Positions 46,807-56,600 of a stretch of DNA of 64,000 nucleotides are shown one piece after another. The translations under genes were made by a program, and so were the position numbers. The first letter of the stretch is position 1, and the number at the start of each line of letters is the position of its first letter. The stretch lies in the NCBI RefSeq assembly GCF_013128195.2, contig NZ_CP053452.2:744001-808000 (forward strand). Reading direction: 5' to 3'. The stretch comes from Frigoriglobus tundricola. GTDB lineage: Bacteria > Planctomycetota > Planctomycetia > Gemmatales > Gemmataceae. The notes below the pieces were generated by a model. That model saw only the letters and a list, made by a program, of their open reading frames with translations, was not told where the DNA came from and ran no database searches.

Positions 46807-47135
46807 TCAATTTTTCTCTCCGAACCGTTTGGACAAAGGGGCAGTCAGCGCCAAGCAAAATTGGCGTCGGTCCCTACACGCGATCGCCGTCAGGCCCTCT
46901 CTCGGTTTCGAGATAAATGCGGGCTCGAGTAACCAACCCTGTAGCTGCGGGACCGTGCGACGCATCCCATTCTTCCTCTTAAGCTTCGTGCTGGTGGAGT
47001 GAACCACCTTGCGGATGTCGGCCTCGGACTTCGTGACGCCCTTCGCCCGGGCGCGGGTCACGACTTCGTCGGCGTGAGTTCGATGTCCGCAGTTAGGATC
47101 TCGCGGACGGTGGTGTAGACGGACGGTTCCGGCAC
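46807..47135 (-). pseudogene. Small DNA-binding-like gene with a frameshift
   Basis: A GTG start (47133-47135) with GGAGG upstream gives VPEPSVYTTVREILTADIEL, then at about 47,060 the natural continuation (DEVVTRARAKGVTKSEADIR, KVVHSTSTKLKRK) is in another frame. Small proteins with this YTTVREIL...KSEADIR pattern are common in Gemmata-type genomes and look like helical DNA-binding proteins. The tail after about 46,920 is not family-like. Broken by one frameshift. Confidence 0.5.
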
Positions 47136-47457
47136 GGCAGCCTCCGGTGTGGTGGGGCCGGTCCGTGACTGTGGGCGGGTCGTTTGAACATTGTGCGGTC
47201 GCGGCCCGCCTGCACCAATCGGTTCGTGCCCGAATCGCGAGTGTTTTTCGGTTGCACCGGTCGGGCTGGATGGGCGCGCCGTGCTGGCGTTAGGAGTAAA
47301 CCCGCCCTGGCGTGAGCAGATGTGCTGGTGGCAGGCAGAGACCGGCAATGAGCCGGAAGGCACTGGCCGGCCCAGAGCCACGTAGCGGGGCTACCGAACG
47401 CCGTCCGGCGGCTGGAACGGTTCCAGTCTTCCTATGCAGAGCATAGGGAAGACGCCT
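47136..47457. other. Spacer with a terminator-like hairpin at its right end
   Basis: About 320 bases without a gene. A hairpin at about 47,428-47,455 (GTCTTCCTATG...CATAGGGAAGAC) directly precedes the possible group II intron end. Confidence 0.4.
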
Positions 47458-47530
47458 GGTGCGCCATGAATGAAGGTGATGGTCCTCAGCGGGTGCGATT
47501 CCCGCCCGGCAACTGGGTCGCTCCAGCCGG
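47458..47530 (+). other. Possible 5' fragment of a group II intron
   Basis: Begins GTGCGCC, matching the GUGYG start of bacterial group II introns, and continues with GGTGATGGTCC and a GCGGGTGCGATTCCCGC stem-loop followed by CGGCAACTGG, as in domain I of class C introns. It directly follows a terminator-like hairpin, the usual class C target. The rest of the intron and its reverse transcriptase are absent. Confidence 0.3.
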
Positions 47531-48409
47531 TACGATCTCGGCACAGCAGAACGAATCCTCCGCAGATTTATCGCCTTCGCAGAACAGGAAAATGCCGAAC
47601 ACATCAACACAGCCCTCTTCCGGCGATGGCAGGAGGCGTACGGCCATGCGAATCGGCAAACGTGGTCGAGGCGCCTGGGGATGGTCCGTCTCTTTGCCCA
47701 ATGGCTGCACTGCATCGATCAGAAGCACGAAGTGCCGCCCCAGGCATTGATCCCCGATCGCTATCGCCGGCCTCGTCCCCACATTTACAGCGATGAAGAA
47801 ATCCGACGCATCGTTGAGACCGCCGCGGAACTGCCTTCGATCAACGGAGTCCGCGCGCTGACTTGCTCGACGCTGTTCGGTCTCATCGCCGTTACCGGTC
47901 TCAGGGTCAGCGAGGCGATTTCCCTCGATGTCGCCGATGTCGATCTGGAAGCCGGATTGCTCACGCTTCGGCGCGGGAAACTCGGAAAGGCGCGTCTGCT
48001 GCCGGTCTCCGATTGCACACGGGGCCGGCTTGTTGCCTATTCCAAGGAACGGGACCGGCTTCTTGGCGCGCCCCCGGAACCGTTCTTCGTGTCGGATCAC
48101 GGCGAACGAATTACCGATTGCGGTGCCCGATACAACTTCGCCGCCGTCGGCCGGACTATCGGGCTACGACCTGCTGAAAAGTTCAAGCGGCACGGGCGCG
48201 GGCCCCGGATTCATGATCTGCGTCACACGTTCGCTGTGCGAACGCTCGTGAACTGGTATCGCGCGGGCAAGAACCCGGCCCAGGAGATGATCAAACTCAC
48301 GACTTATCTGGGGCACGCCAGTCCGTCACACACATACTGGTACATCGAGGCCGTTCCGGAACTGCTCGACCTTGCTTCCCGGCGTGTGGAGAAGGAGGTG
48401 CGGCCATGA
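47479..48409 (+). CDS. Tyrosine recombinase (RitB-like), start unclear
   Basis: The open frame extends upstream of the first ATG (47681) with clear core-binding sequence (RSSRYDLGTAERILRRFIAF; HINTALFRRWQEAYGHANRQ), so the 242-residue version is too short; no normal start is found before the stop at 47,476. The catalytic domain has Arg in VTGLRVSEAISL, the Lys region RRGKLGKARLLPV, HDLRHTFAVRTL, GHASPSHTYWYIEA with the Tyr. The stop overlaps the next recombinase by four bases (ATGA). Adjacent overlapping tyrosine recombinases are typical of RIT elements; the first gene of the trio is missing. Confidence 0.75.
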
Positions 48410-49401
48410 CGATAGCAACACTCCCGGCTCTCATCCAGCAGTTCTTCACAGATCGGCTCAGCACCCAGATGGAGGCGAGCCCGAACACGATTGCCAGTTA
48501 TCGTGATACCTTTCGCCTGTTGCTGCGCTTCGCGAGCGAACAGACCGGCCGGGTTCCGACGAAACTGAAGATCGAGGATATGGACTCCGTCCTCGTGGGC
48601 GACTTCCTCGTTCATGTCGAAACGCAGCGCCGCAACAGCGCCCGCAGCCGCAATGCCCGTTTGGCCGCGATCCGATCCTTCTTCCGGTTCGTGGCCATGA
48701 ACGAGCCCGCTTACATGCTTCATTGCCAGCGAATTCTGGCCATGCCGAGCAAGCGCTCTGTACGAAGGACCGTGGCGTTCCTGGATCGTGCGGAGATGGA
48801 TGCGTTGCTGGCCGCGCCGGATCGAGCCGCATGGGTCGGACGTCGCGACCATGCCATCCTCATCGTGGCGCTGCAAACAGGGCTGCGAGTATCGGAGATC
48901 ATTAACCTTCGCCGCTGTGACATCGTGACCGGAACGGGAGCCCATATCCGGTGCGAGGGGAAGGGACGCAAGCAGCGCTGTACGCCGCTGCGACAGGAAA
49001 CCCTAAAGATTCTGGAGGTCTGGCTCAGGGAACGCGCAGGCGGCGACAGCGATCCGCTCTTCCCGACCATCAGAGGGACCAAACTCAGCCGTGACGCTCT
49101 TGAGCACCTTGTGCAGAGGCATACCCTGTCGGCTTCAACATCGTGTCCATCGCTGATCGGAAAACGGGTGAGCCCACACGTTCTCAGGCACAGTACAGCG
49201 ATGGAGTTGTTACACCACGGCGTCGATCAATCGGTGATCGCGCTCTGGCTCGGACACGAGTCCGTCGAGACCACGCAGATCTACATGCACGCCGATCTAC
49301 GCCTCAAGGAAAAGGCTCTCGAACGCATCACCGCTCCGGAGTCCCACCCCGGACGATACCGTCCAGACGATACCTTGCTTGCCTTCCTCGAAGCACTGTA
49401 A
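48406..49401 (+). CDS. Tyrosine recombinase (RitC-like)
   Basis: 331 residues. The N-terminal SAM-like core-binding domain (FFTDRLSTQMEASPNTIASY; ARSRNARLAAIRSFFRFVA) leads to a complete catalytic domain: Arg in LQTGLRVSEIINL, Lys in CEGKGRKQRCTPL, HVLRHSTAMELL, GHESVETTQIYMHA with the catalytic Tyr. It ends with the RitC-like tail RYRPDDTLLAFLEAL. Translationally coupled to the upstream recombinase. Confidence 0.88.
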   Translation: MTIATLPALIQQFFTDRLSTQMEASPNTIASYRDTFRLLLRFASEQTGRVPTKLKIEDMDSVLVGDFLVHVETQRRNSARSRNARLAAIRSFFRFVAMNEPAYMLHCQRILAMPSKRSVRRTVAFLDRAEMDALLAAPDRAAWVGRRDHAILIVALQTGLRVSEIINLRRCDIVTGTGAHIRCEGKGRKQRCTPLRQETLKILEVWLRERAGGDSDPLFPTIRGTKLSRDALEHLVQRHTLSASTSCPSLIGKRVSPHVLRHSTAMELLHHGVDQSVIALWLGHESVETTQIYMHADLRLKEKALERITAPESHPGRYRPDDTLLAFLEAL

Positions 49402-49480
49402 TTATGCCGAACCGCCGCGTCGGAATGCCCTGATTCCAAGGGAAACCTACGTCCGACGCGGCATAATCCGGGACGCGGCA
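49402..49480. repeat. Right end of the RIT-type element
   Basis: ATTATGCCG (49401-49409) is repeated inverted as CGGCATAAT (about 49459-49466) and CGGCATTAT (about 49476-49483), with longer complementary arms CGCCGCGTCGGA and TCCGACGCGG. Such palindromic ends follow the last gene in RIT elements. The element ends at or within a few bases of 49,480, where ArdC sequence begins. Confidence 0.65.
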
Positions 49481-49483
49481 TTA

Positions 49484-50100
49484 TGAGTCATCTCGTGCGC
49501 CAGCGTCGAGCAATAACTCTCGGCATCCCGGAACGACTCGAAGCGCGGCATCTGCACATAATCGGGAACGGGGGCGTAATACGCCTGATTCCCCCCGTGG
49601 CGGATATCGATCCCGGTGTGGGCGAAGAACCGGTCGGCCGACTCGATGCGCTGCACCGGGTCGAGCGGCGGGGCAGCCGGGGCGTAGAAGTGCGGCGGGA
49701 GTCCCTCGATCTGCTCGACGTTGAAGACGGTGTAACCCTTCATGAAGTAGATGTCGCGCTCGTTCTCCTCGCCGTTCTCAGCGGCTTCGGTCCGGGTGAT
49801 GCGGTCGGCGTAGACGACCAGCGACCCTTTTGAGTCTTTCCGGACCTGGCCGCCCAGTTCCTTCGCCTGCCGGAAGGTCATCCAGACCGGCGCGGAGAAG
49901 TTGTGGTTCATCGCCGATGTCCAGAGCATCAGCACATTGATGCCCTTGTAGGGCTGGCCACCCGCCCGCAAGGGCCGGGTGATGCGTCCAGCAGCGCGCT
50001 CGGCGCTCCACGGCTGGAGCCAGGGGCGAACGCCGCGTTCGAGACCGGCGATGATGGCGTCGGTGACGCGGGTGTACAGATCGATGCGGGTCGTGTTCAT
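49484..50100 (-). pseudogene. ArdC-like antirestriction protein, 3' end cut off
   Basis: Residues 1-205 match the plasmid/ICE ArdC (DUF1738) family: an N-terminal ssDNA-binding part (IDLYTRVTDAIIAGLERGVR, PWLQPW, PYKGINVLMLW, WMTFRQAKELGGQVRK, SLVVYADR) and the start of the zincin-like domain with HEMTH. Just after HEMTH the family normally has a second zinc ligand and about 90 more residues; here the RIT end begins. The N-terminal domain could still be made. It overlaps the small gene upstream by four bases. Confidence 0.85.
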
Positions 50101-50243
50101 GGGCGCGGCTCCTTCAGGGTTGACTGGTCGGGCATCTCTTCCGGAGGCGCGAGCAACTCATAGGGGTTGTCGTCGAAGAACCGGGCGAAAGGCACCAGCT
50201 CGTAGTCCGGGCTGCGGCGGTTGGCGACCTTGTCGTCGATCAC
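50097..50243 (-). CDS. Small ICE protein upstream of ArdC
   Basis: About 48 residues from a GTG at 50,241-50,243 (VIDDKVANRRSPDYELVPFA, RFFDDNPYELLAPPEEMPDQ), overlapping the ardC start by four bases (ATGA). Possibly longer originally: the break with the relaxase fragment is only a few bases upstream. No family is recognised. Confidence 0.45.
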   Translation of the reverse strand: MIDDKVANRRSPDYELVPFARFFDDNPYELLAPPEEMPDQSTLKEPRP

Positions 50244-50246
50244 GGC

Positions 50247-50654
50247 TGGGTGATCGACCGCGATTTCGGGCATCTCACGCACGGCTACTGCACCACCAGC
50301 CACGCCAGCCAGGGTGTCACCGTGGACAAAGTCTTCATCGGCATCTCCAGCGAGTCACTGCCCGCGACCAACCAACGAACCGCCTATGTCGCCGCGACCC
50401 GGGGCAAGGAACAGGCGCAAATCTTCACGGACGACAAGAACGAACTGTTCAAGGCGATGAGCCGGCCGGACGACCCGCTGTCGGCGGCGAACCTTGCCGA
50501 AGGCATACAGTCGATACCGCCTCTGAAGAGCCGTCAGGCGAGATCGCTGACGACCGCTCAGCAACTCGCCGCTGTCGCAAGGCATCACGATGCCATCCAA
50601 CAGAGCAATACCGCCCCGTCGGTCACAGACCGGGACACGAGCCATGATCGATAA
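50247..50654 (+). pseudogene. MobF-type relaxase/helicase, C-terminal fragment
   Basis: Begins in mid-domain with LTHGYCTTSHASQGVTVDKV and continues with YVAATRGKEQAQIFTDDK, the late RecD-like helicase motifs of TraI/TrwC relaxases, then a hydrophilic tail to TAA. The whole N-terminal relaxase domain and most of the helicase are missing, replaced at about 50,245 by the ArdC operon in the opposite direction. It shows that a conjugative element is the source of this segment. Confidence 0.8.
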
Positions 50655-51156
50655 GCCAACACCTCGGGACCGGCTCAAAGGCATCCTGCATTCGGAAGGG
50701 AAAGCCCCGCCGCCGCCGAAAAAGGAGTTCGAGGTCGAGGGCGTCGAAGCGTCGTGCGCCGCGTTCGGCTATTTGCGCGGGCTCCGGGACGCATCGGCCT
50801 CGGTCGAGTTTCGCTTCCGGGACGGCAACAGCATGTGGTTCCCCTACGGATTGCTCGGTCCCTGGCAGTACAACCCGTCCGAAGGGTTGCTCCTGAAATT
50901 CGCCGGCGACCTCGTGTACCTGGTTCTGATCCGCGGCAGCAACCTGGACAAGCCGCTCTCCGAAGGCTCAATCAACCTCACGAATGCCGGCCTGCAACGG
51001 CACCGCGTGCTGTGGATCCGCGAGATGACGGAAGAGGAGATCGAGCGGGTGGGCGAATCAGGACCGACCATCGACAGCATCGAGGTGGGGGAATGCGCCA
51101 CGCACGAAGAGCGCCGCGAGTGGCTCAAGACGAAAGCCCCGGCATTTGTTCCGTGA
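50644..51156 (+). CDS. ICE-associated protein, unknown function, 170 residues
   Basis: Starts at an ATG inside the last codons of the relaxase gene (overlap of 11 bases). The sequence (GVEASCAAFGYLRGLRDASA, VEFRFRDGNSMWFPYGLLGP) looks like a compact beta-rich domain, ending with a helical C-terminus (IREMTEEEIERVGESGPTID, TKAPAF). Its C-terminal 46 codons are duplicated at 51642-51788. No family is recognised. Confidence 0.6.
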   Translation: MIDKPTPRDRLKGILHSEGKAPPPPKKEFEVEGVEASCAAFGYLRGLRDASASVEFRFRDGNSMWFPYGLLGPWQYNPSEGLLLKFAGDLVYLVLIRGSNLDKPLSEGSINLTNAGLQRHRVLWIREMTEEEIERVGESGPTIDSIEVGECATHEERREWLKTKAPAFVP

Positions 51157-51226
51157 GCACAATTGCGATCGGATGACGGGACAAGACGGAAGTACGGCAA
51201 CGGTTCAGGAAAAGGAGTGATGGGCG

Positions 51227-51565
51227 ATGAGAACAGGTGTGTTGTGTCACGTTGGGAAATGGGGACGACGGATTCTGAAAAGAACGCTGTTTCGAGGCGC
51301 GCGGGGAAAGAGGGTTGTCGATTCCCGTGAACTCGCGGCGCTTTCCGCCCGGGTGAACGAGTTGGAATCGCTGACGCGGACCCTGGCCGAAAAATGCGCG
51401 GACCTCGACCTGTCGGTGGCGATTTCGGAGTGGAGCGTGGACGCGCTGTGGGAGGCGGTGCGCGGGTCACGGCGAACGACCGCGGCGACTCATGAAGGCA
51501 CACATACGACAACGGAAGGCGAAGCACCTTCCCCGGATTTACCCAAGAAGGAAACGCTGAATTGA
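51227..51565 (+). CDS. Small coiled-coil protein, unknown
   Basis: 112 residues from ATG with GGAG upstream. A basic N-terminus (WGRRILKRTLFRGARGKR) is followed by a heptad-like helix (LAALSARVNELESLTRTLAE) and a Thr/Glu/Pro-rich tail. It sits between the 170-residue protein and the duplicated copy of its C-terminus. Confidence 0.5.
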   Translation: MRTGVLCHVGKWGRRILKRTLFRGARGKRVVDSRELAALSARVNELESLTRTLAEKCADLDLSVAISEWSVDALWEAVRGSRRTTAATHEGTHTTTEGEAPSPDLPKKETLN

Positions 51566-51641
51566 TGAACGGCCAACCCTCTTGTCCGGCCGTCATGGTC
51601 CTTCGTCTGAGGCGGTAAGCGTCTCAAGAGCGAGTCGGTTT

Positions 51642-51788
51642 CGCGAGATGACCGAAGCGGAGATCGAGCGGGTGGGCGAGACTGGACCGACCATTGACGC
51701 CATCGAGGTCGGGGAATTCGTCACTTACGAAGCGCGCCGCGAGTGGCTCAAGAGCAAAGCCCCGACGTTCCTTCGCCAGCCGGAATGA
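51642..51788 (+). pseudogene. Duplicated C-terminal fragment of the 170-residue protein
   Basis: Codes REMTEAEIERVGETGPTIDA, then a matching stretch to the stop, closely like 51019-51156 at protein and DNA level but with substitutions. There is no ribosome-binding site or N-terminal part, so it is a leftover of a tandem duplication in which the front half was lost or replaced. Confidence 0.65.
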
Positions 51789-51875
51789 TACTGTCACAAG
51801 CCAGGACCGGTTGCCTCGGGGAGCATGTGAGGATACTCCTTGCATTTATAAGAAAAACTAGGTAGAATTCCTTAC

Positions 51876-52502
51876 ATGATGAGGCTCAAAAAATCCCCAC
51901 AAAGCGTTGATTCCCATATCCTTGCGCGCATTCGCGGGCGCGGAGAGGGTTCCGTACTGGTCCCGGGAGACTTTCTGGACCTCGGCAGCCGCGAGGCCGT
52001 CGATCTGGTGTTACACCGGCTTGTGCAAAAGGGCACGGTCCGGCGCCTGGCCCGCGGCGTCTATGACTTTCCGAAGCGGCACCCGGTGCTCGGGCCGCTG
52101 TCGCCGTCCGCCGACACCATCGCTCGCGCGTTGGCGGGACGGGATCGAACCCGGCTTCAACCCGCCGGGGCTTATGCCGCCAACACCCTCGGGTTGTCCG
52201 AGCAGGTGCCGGCGAAGGCGGTGTTCCTGACGGACGGCCCGAGCCGGACGGTGACGGTCGGGCCGATGACGATCCAGCTTCGGCGGACGACGCCGCGGAA
52301 CATGGCGGCGGCCGGCCGGTTGAGTGGTCTCTTGATTCAGGCGCTTCGCGAGCTGGGCAAAGAGCACGTGACACGCGCGCGGGTGGAGCACCTGAAGCGG
52401 ACGCTCCCGGCCGACAAGCGGCGGGAACTGCTGAAAGATCTCACACTGGCCCCGGCCTGGATGCACCCGATCTTTCGAGAATTGGCCGAGGAGGGGGCAT
52501 GA
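51876..52502 (+). CDS. AbiEi-like antitoxin (DUF6088 type)
   Basis: 208 residues starting at tandem ATGs after AT-rich DNA. The N-terminal winged helix (VLVPGDFLDLGSREAVDLVL, HRLVQKGTVRRLARGVYDFP) is that of AbiEi/DUF6088 antitoxins, which repress their own operon and neutralise the toxin; the C-terminal part (LQPAGAYAANTLGLSEQVPA, KAVFLTDGPSRTV) matches the toxin-neutralising domain. The stop overlaps the toxin start by four bases, as usual in type IV systems. Confidence 0.82.
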   Translation: MMRLKKSPQSVDSHILARIRGRGEGSVLVPGDFLDLGSREAVDLVLHRLVQKGTVRRLARGVYDFPKRHPVLGPLSPSADTIARALAGRDRTRLQPAGAYAANTLGLSEQVPAKAVFLTDGPSRTVTVGPMTIQLRRTTPRNMAAAGRLSGLLIQALRELGKEHVTRARVEHLKRTLPADKRRELLKDLTLAPAWMHPIFRELAEEGA

Positions 52503-53515
52503 GGCTCGGCTTCCTCGAACTTTCGCCCGACGAGCGCCGCCTCTACATAGAGCAGGCGGCCCTCCGGCGGAACCTGTCGCCGGTGGTCCTGGAGAAGGAC
52601 TTCTGGGTCTGTTGGCTCCTGGGCGTCCTGTTCCGCTCGGAATTTGCCGGCGCCCTGGTGTTCAAGGGCGGGACGTCGCTGTCCAAAGTGTTCGGCGTCA
52701 TCGAGCGGTTCTCGGAAGATATCGACCTGTCGCTGTCGCCGGAGTTCCTGAATCTTCCCGAAGCCGGGACGAGCCGGAATCAGGCGAACAAATGGATGGC
52801 GCGAGCCGAAGCGGCGTGCGGAGACGCGGTGCGAAACCAGATCGCGCCCGCTCTGGAAGCGGCGGTGGCGGACGTGCTCGGGAAGACGGACGGGGCGTGG
52901 TTCGAGTTCCTGACGGATCCCGCCACCAACTCCCCGGTACTCCTGTTCCACTACCCTTCGACGCAGCCGCCCGGCTTCGAATACCTGAAGCGGTCGGTGA
53001 AACTGGAGTTCGGCTCGCTGACGGACCAGCAGCCCGCCGGCCGCCACAACGTGCGGCCGTGGGTGGCCGATGTCCTCCCGGAAGCATTCCCCGATTGGCA
53101 ATGCGAGGTCGTCGCCTTGGAAGTGGAACGCAGTTTCTGGGAAAAGGCGACCATTCTGCATACCGAGTACCACCGGCCGACCGGCAAGCCGACCCCCGAC
53201 CGGTTCTCCCGCCACTACGCGGACACGGCGGCGCTGGCCGGGCATCTCGCCGCTCAGAAAGCCATCGATCACGGGGAGCTGCGGGATCGGGTGGTCGCGT
53301 GGAAGGGCCGGTTCTTCGGGAGTTCATGGGCCAGCTACGATCTCGCGAAGCCGGGGACGTTTCGGCTCGTTCCGCCGGCGGAGCGATTGTCCGTGCTGCG
53401 GCGCGACTACCAGGCGATGCGGGTCATGTACCTCACCGAGCCGGCCGGCTTTGATGAGGTCGTGACCGTGTTGACCGAACTGGAGAAACGCATCAACCAT
53501 CCTGCCGACGGATGA
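52499..53515 (+). CDS. AbiEii-like nucleotidyltransferase toxin
   Basis: 338 residues with the AbiEii/AbiGii (type IV toxin) layout: VVLEKDFWVCWLLGVLF near the start, the nucleotidyltransferase core FKGGTSLSKVFGVIERFSEDIDLSL with the GGTS(L) and the D-x-D pair, then conserved LKRSVKLEFGSL, RSFWEKATILHTEYHR and FSRHYADTAAL. These enzymes transfer nucleotides to tRNA or other RNA and stop growth during phage infection. All expected catalytic residues are present. Translationally coupled to the antitoxin. Confidence 0.88.
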   Translation: MRLGFLELSPDERRLYIEQAALRRNLSPVVLEKDFWVCWLLGVLFRSEFAGALVFKGGTSLSKVFGVIERFSEDIDLSLSPEFLNLPEAGTSRNQANKWMARAEAACGDAVRNQIAPALEAAVADVLGKTDGAWFEFLTDPATNSPVLLFHYPSTQPPGFEYLKRSVKLEFGSLTDQQPAGRHNVRPWVADVLPEAFPDWQCEVVALEVERSFWEKATILHTEYHRPTGKPTPDRFSRHYADTAALAGHLAAQKAIDHGELRDRVVAWKGRFFGSSWASYDLAKPGTFRLVPPAERLSVLRRDYQAMRVMYLTEPAGFDEVVTVLTELEKRINHPADG

Positions 53516-53656
53516 GCGTCTTGGTCGCTGGGTCGAACTGACCGGATTGTTTTGACGGGTTGGAGCATTTCGAGAGGACTCGCGGGCGATTCTGGCGATG
53601 CCGGAGCAGGCGGCCCACTCACGGACGGAATCGACCTCAGCCGGGTATGGTGCCTT

Positions 53657-56600
53657 ATGGCGGAACGCAACTCTGGCCCTGGAGCGGATCGCGCCACCGT
53701 TGATCGGCTCCGGCACGCATTCGGACTGCTCGCTTCCGTCATCGTGGGGGAATGGCCGTCCTGGGCCGCCCGCCTGGACGCCGCTCATCTGCCATCGCGA
53801 GTGGCCGTGTTGGCGGAGTTACTGGACGTCGTCCCCTCCGCTGGAATGCAGCGCCTTGGACAGGTGGTCGATGCCTGGTGCCTAGCCTTCCCTGTGACAG
53901 GGACGGTCACGATCAACCCGCTTCGCGACGTGGCCCGGTCTGTACTGAAATCGGACACAGACAGGTATTCGACGATCGCTCCGGAAACCGGTCTACGGCG
54001 AGCGCTTGCGTTAGTCGCATCCCCGGCACCAATCGAACGCCCCGCACAACCCGCCGCCGAGAAAGTGGACGAGTCGGAAGCATACCGGAGTTGCGCGTTT
54101 GGTCTGGGCGTTTGGTTCGATCAACTCGACTCCGAGCGCTGGACGCAGTTGCCGGCCTGCGTGCCCGGTGAAAACCCTGTTGAAATCGAGAAGGTGTACG
54201 TCGAACTCTACGCGGTTGCCAGCGCCGATGCCGATATCGAGTCGGCGCGAGCCGACCTTCCCACCCGAGTCGCGCGACAGCAACTCTCCAACCAGTACCC
54301 TTTGGTCGATATCCCGACCATGCTGGCGCGGACGCTGCAACGCTGTGTGGTGATCGGCGAACCGGGCGCGGGCAAATCGACCCTGGTCCGGTGGCTGGCC
54401 TGGGCCGTGCATCGCGGCACGTGTTCGGATTTCAAGGCGGCGCTGGTGGTCAAGCTCGGCGCCTTCGCGCAAGCGTTGGCGGAGAACCCGCAGACTTCGG
54501 TCGTCGAGTTCTTCTTCCAGTCCCTGGGCACCCGCATCGACGACTGGCGCGGCGCCGCGGGCGTGTTGCGGCGGATCGCGGCGACCAACCACCGGTTCGT
54601 GCTGCTACTCGACGGCTGGGACGAAGTCCCGCCGGACCAGCGGGAGGAGGTCCGGGAGCGGATCACCGCCGAGCAGGCCCATTTCGTGACCGTCATCACC
54701 TCGCGCGCCTCCGGTTTGCCGCATCAGTTCCGTGACGGCGACCGGGTCGATGTCTACCAGATCGCCGGGCTGGCGGAGCCGGCCCGTGACGAATTGGTGC
54801 GGAAACTTCTGGCCGTCCACGGACGTCCCGAATTGGTCGAGCCCGTTCTGCACCGGATCGGCACCGAGCCGGACTTGCGGGAGATGGCCGCCAATCCGTT
54901 CCTGCTCGGGTTGCTCGTGCGTGTCCTGTCGCGCGCCGTGGAAGGTCGCGCTCCGCTGCGGACCCTGGCCGATGTGTACCACCAACTCACGGACTGGGTC
55001 CGGGATCAGCACAACCAGCTCCAGTCCGAACCCGACCAACTAACCGCGGATCACGTGACGGGCCTGCGGTCTCTGTCCCACCGGTTGCTGTTCGGATCGG
55101 AACGCCCGCGCTACCTGTTCCGGCGACAGGAATTGCAGGAACTGATGCCCCGGGCATCGGACGAGCCGGTGTGCCGGAGCCGGTTCGTCAATCGCACCGA
55201 CCCGGTGTTCGATGAGTACGCCTTCCTGCACGCCACGTTGCAGGAGCACTTCGCCGCGGTCCATGCGGACGCGCTCGCCGCCTCCGAACTCGACGCCTTC
55301 CTCGACCGTGCCTTCCGATCCTCCAGCCGGTTGATCGTCCTTGAGTTCCTCGCCGGCCAGCACACCGCGGCCGGGGAGCGGTGCCGCCAGCGCGCCGGGG
55401 TCTGGCTCCAGGAGCGGGACCGCTTCCAGCAGGTGGTGTTGCGGGTGGCCCGTCTGGCAGCGGCCGGACGATGGACCGAGGAGGAAGTACCGAACCTTGT
55501 CCCGGGATTGCGGGCGGAACTGTGGAGCGAGATCGAAGCGAACCGGGACATGAAACTGACGAAACTGGCCGTCGAAGCCTTTGCCGAATTGGACCCGACC
55601 GATCTCGCCCGTCGGGCGCGGGCCAGCAGCGGCCTCGACAACTGGACGATCCAGTGCATCACCGAATCGGTGCCGCCATCGATCCGCCGGCAGGAGCGAC
55701 TCGACGAACTGATGGTGGGGGAATGGCGCGACTACGCGGGCCTTGATGCCCGGGGCGGGGCAACCGCCCGTGATCTCGACGCCATCCGTTCCGTTTTGGC
55801 GAACCCCGGTGCCGCGGAGGAGGATCGGCGGGTCGCGGTCATCCAGGCGGGGGCGGCCCGGGATGGCGGGGCTGTGGCGGCGCTGGTGAAGTTGCTGCGC
55901 GCCGAGTCCACTTCCCCAGACCTGTTGGAGAAGGTGCTGGACAGCCTGGGCGTGATTGCCGGACGCGCGGCGGTCGATGCCCTGGTGGGTGTCGTGCTGG
56001 GCACGCCTGCGCTGGCCGATGAGGCGGTCCGGGTGGGGATCGGCGTGTTGCGGCACCGAGGTTTCAACAAGAAAGCCCTGGACCCGGTCGGCCGGGACCG
56101 GTTAGTGCGTCAACTCGCCGCCCTCCCGCCGGACGCCCCCGGTCTGGAACCCATCTTGCAGGCACTGGAGGGGTGCCCGATTCGCGAGGGCGCCGCCGTG
56201 ATCGAGGAAATCGCGCAAGCGAGGGAAGCCCCCGTTGGCGTTCGGGCGGCGGCGGTGCTGGCGCTGACGGGCGTGATGGATCGCGCACGGCTCCAGCGCT
56301 TCATTGCTACGATTGGAAGCGAACCGTCCGGAGAAGTGGCCGAGGCCATGCTGTTGCTCTCGGTCACCCGGTCGGTGCGGGCTCCGCGGGACTGGCTCGA
56401 AGCCGCCATCCTCAAGACGCACGACAAAAGAAAGCTGGGGAAACTGCTCCCGGCGTATCTGCTCATGCTCGTGAACGTGCAGGGGCCGGAACGCGCCGCC
56501 GCCTATGGCTTCCTGAACCGGCAACTCGCCACCGTCCTGGTCGAGACGGGAGCGAGTGGCGAAGAACGCGCCACCGCCTGGGAGCGGGCGCTGGGTCAGA

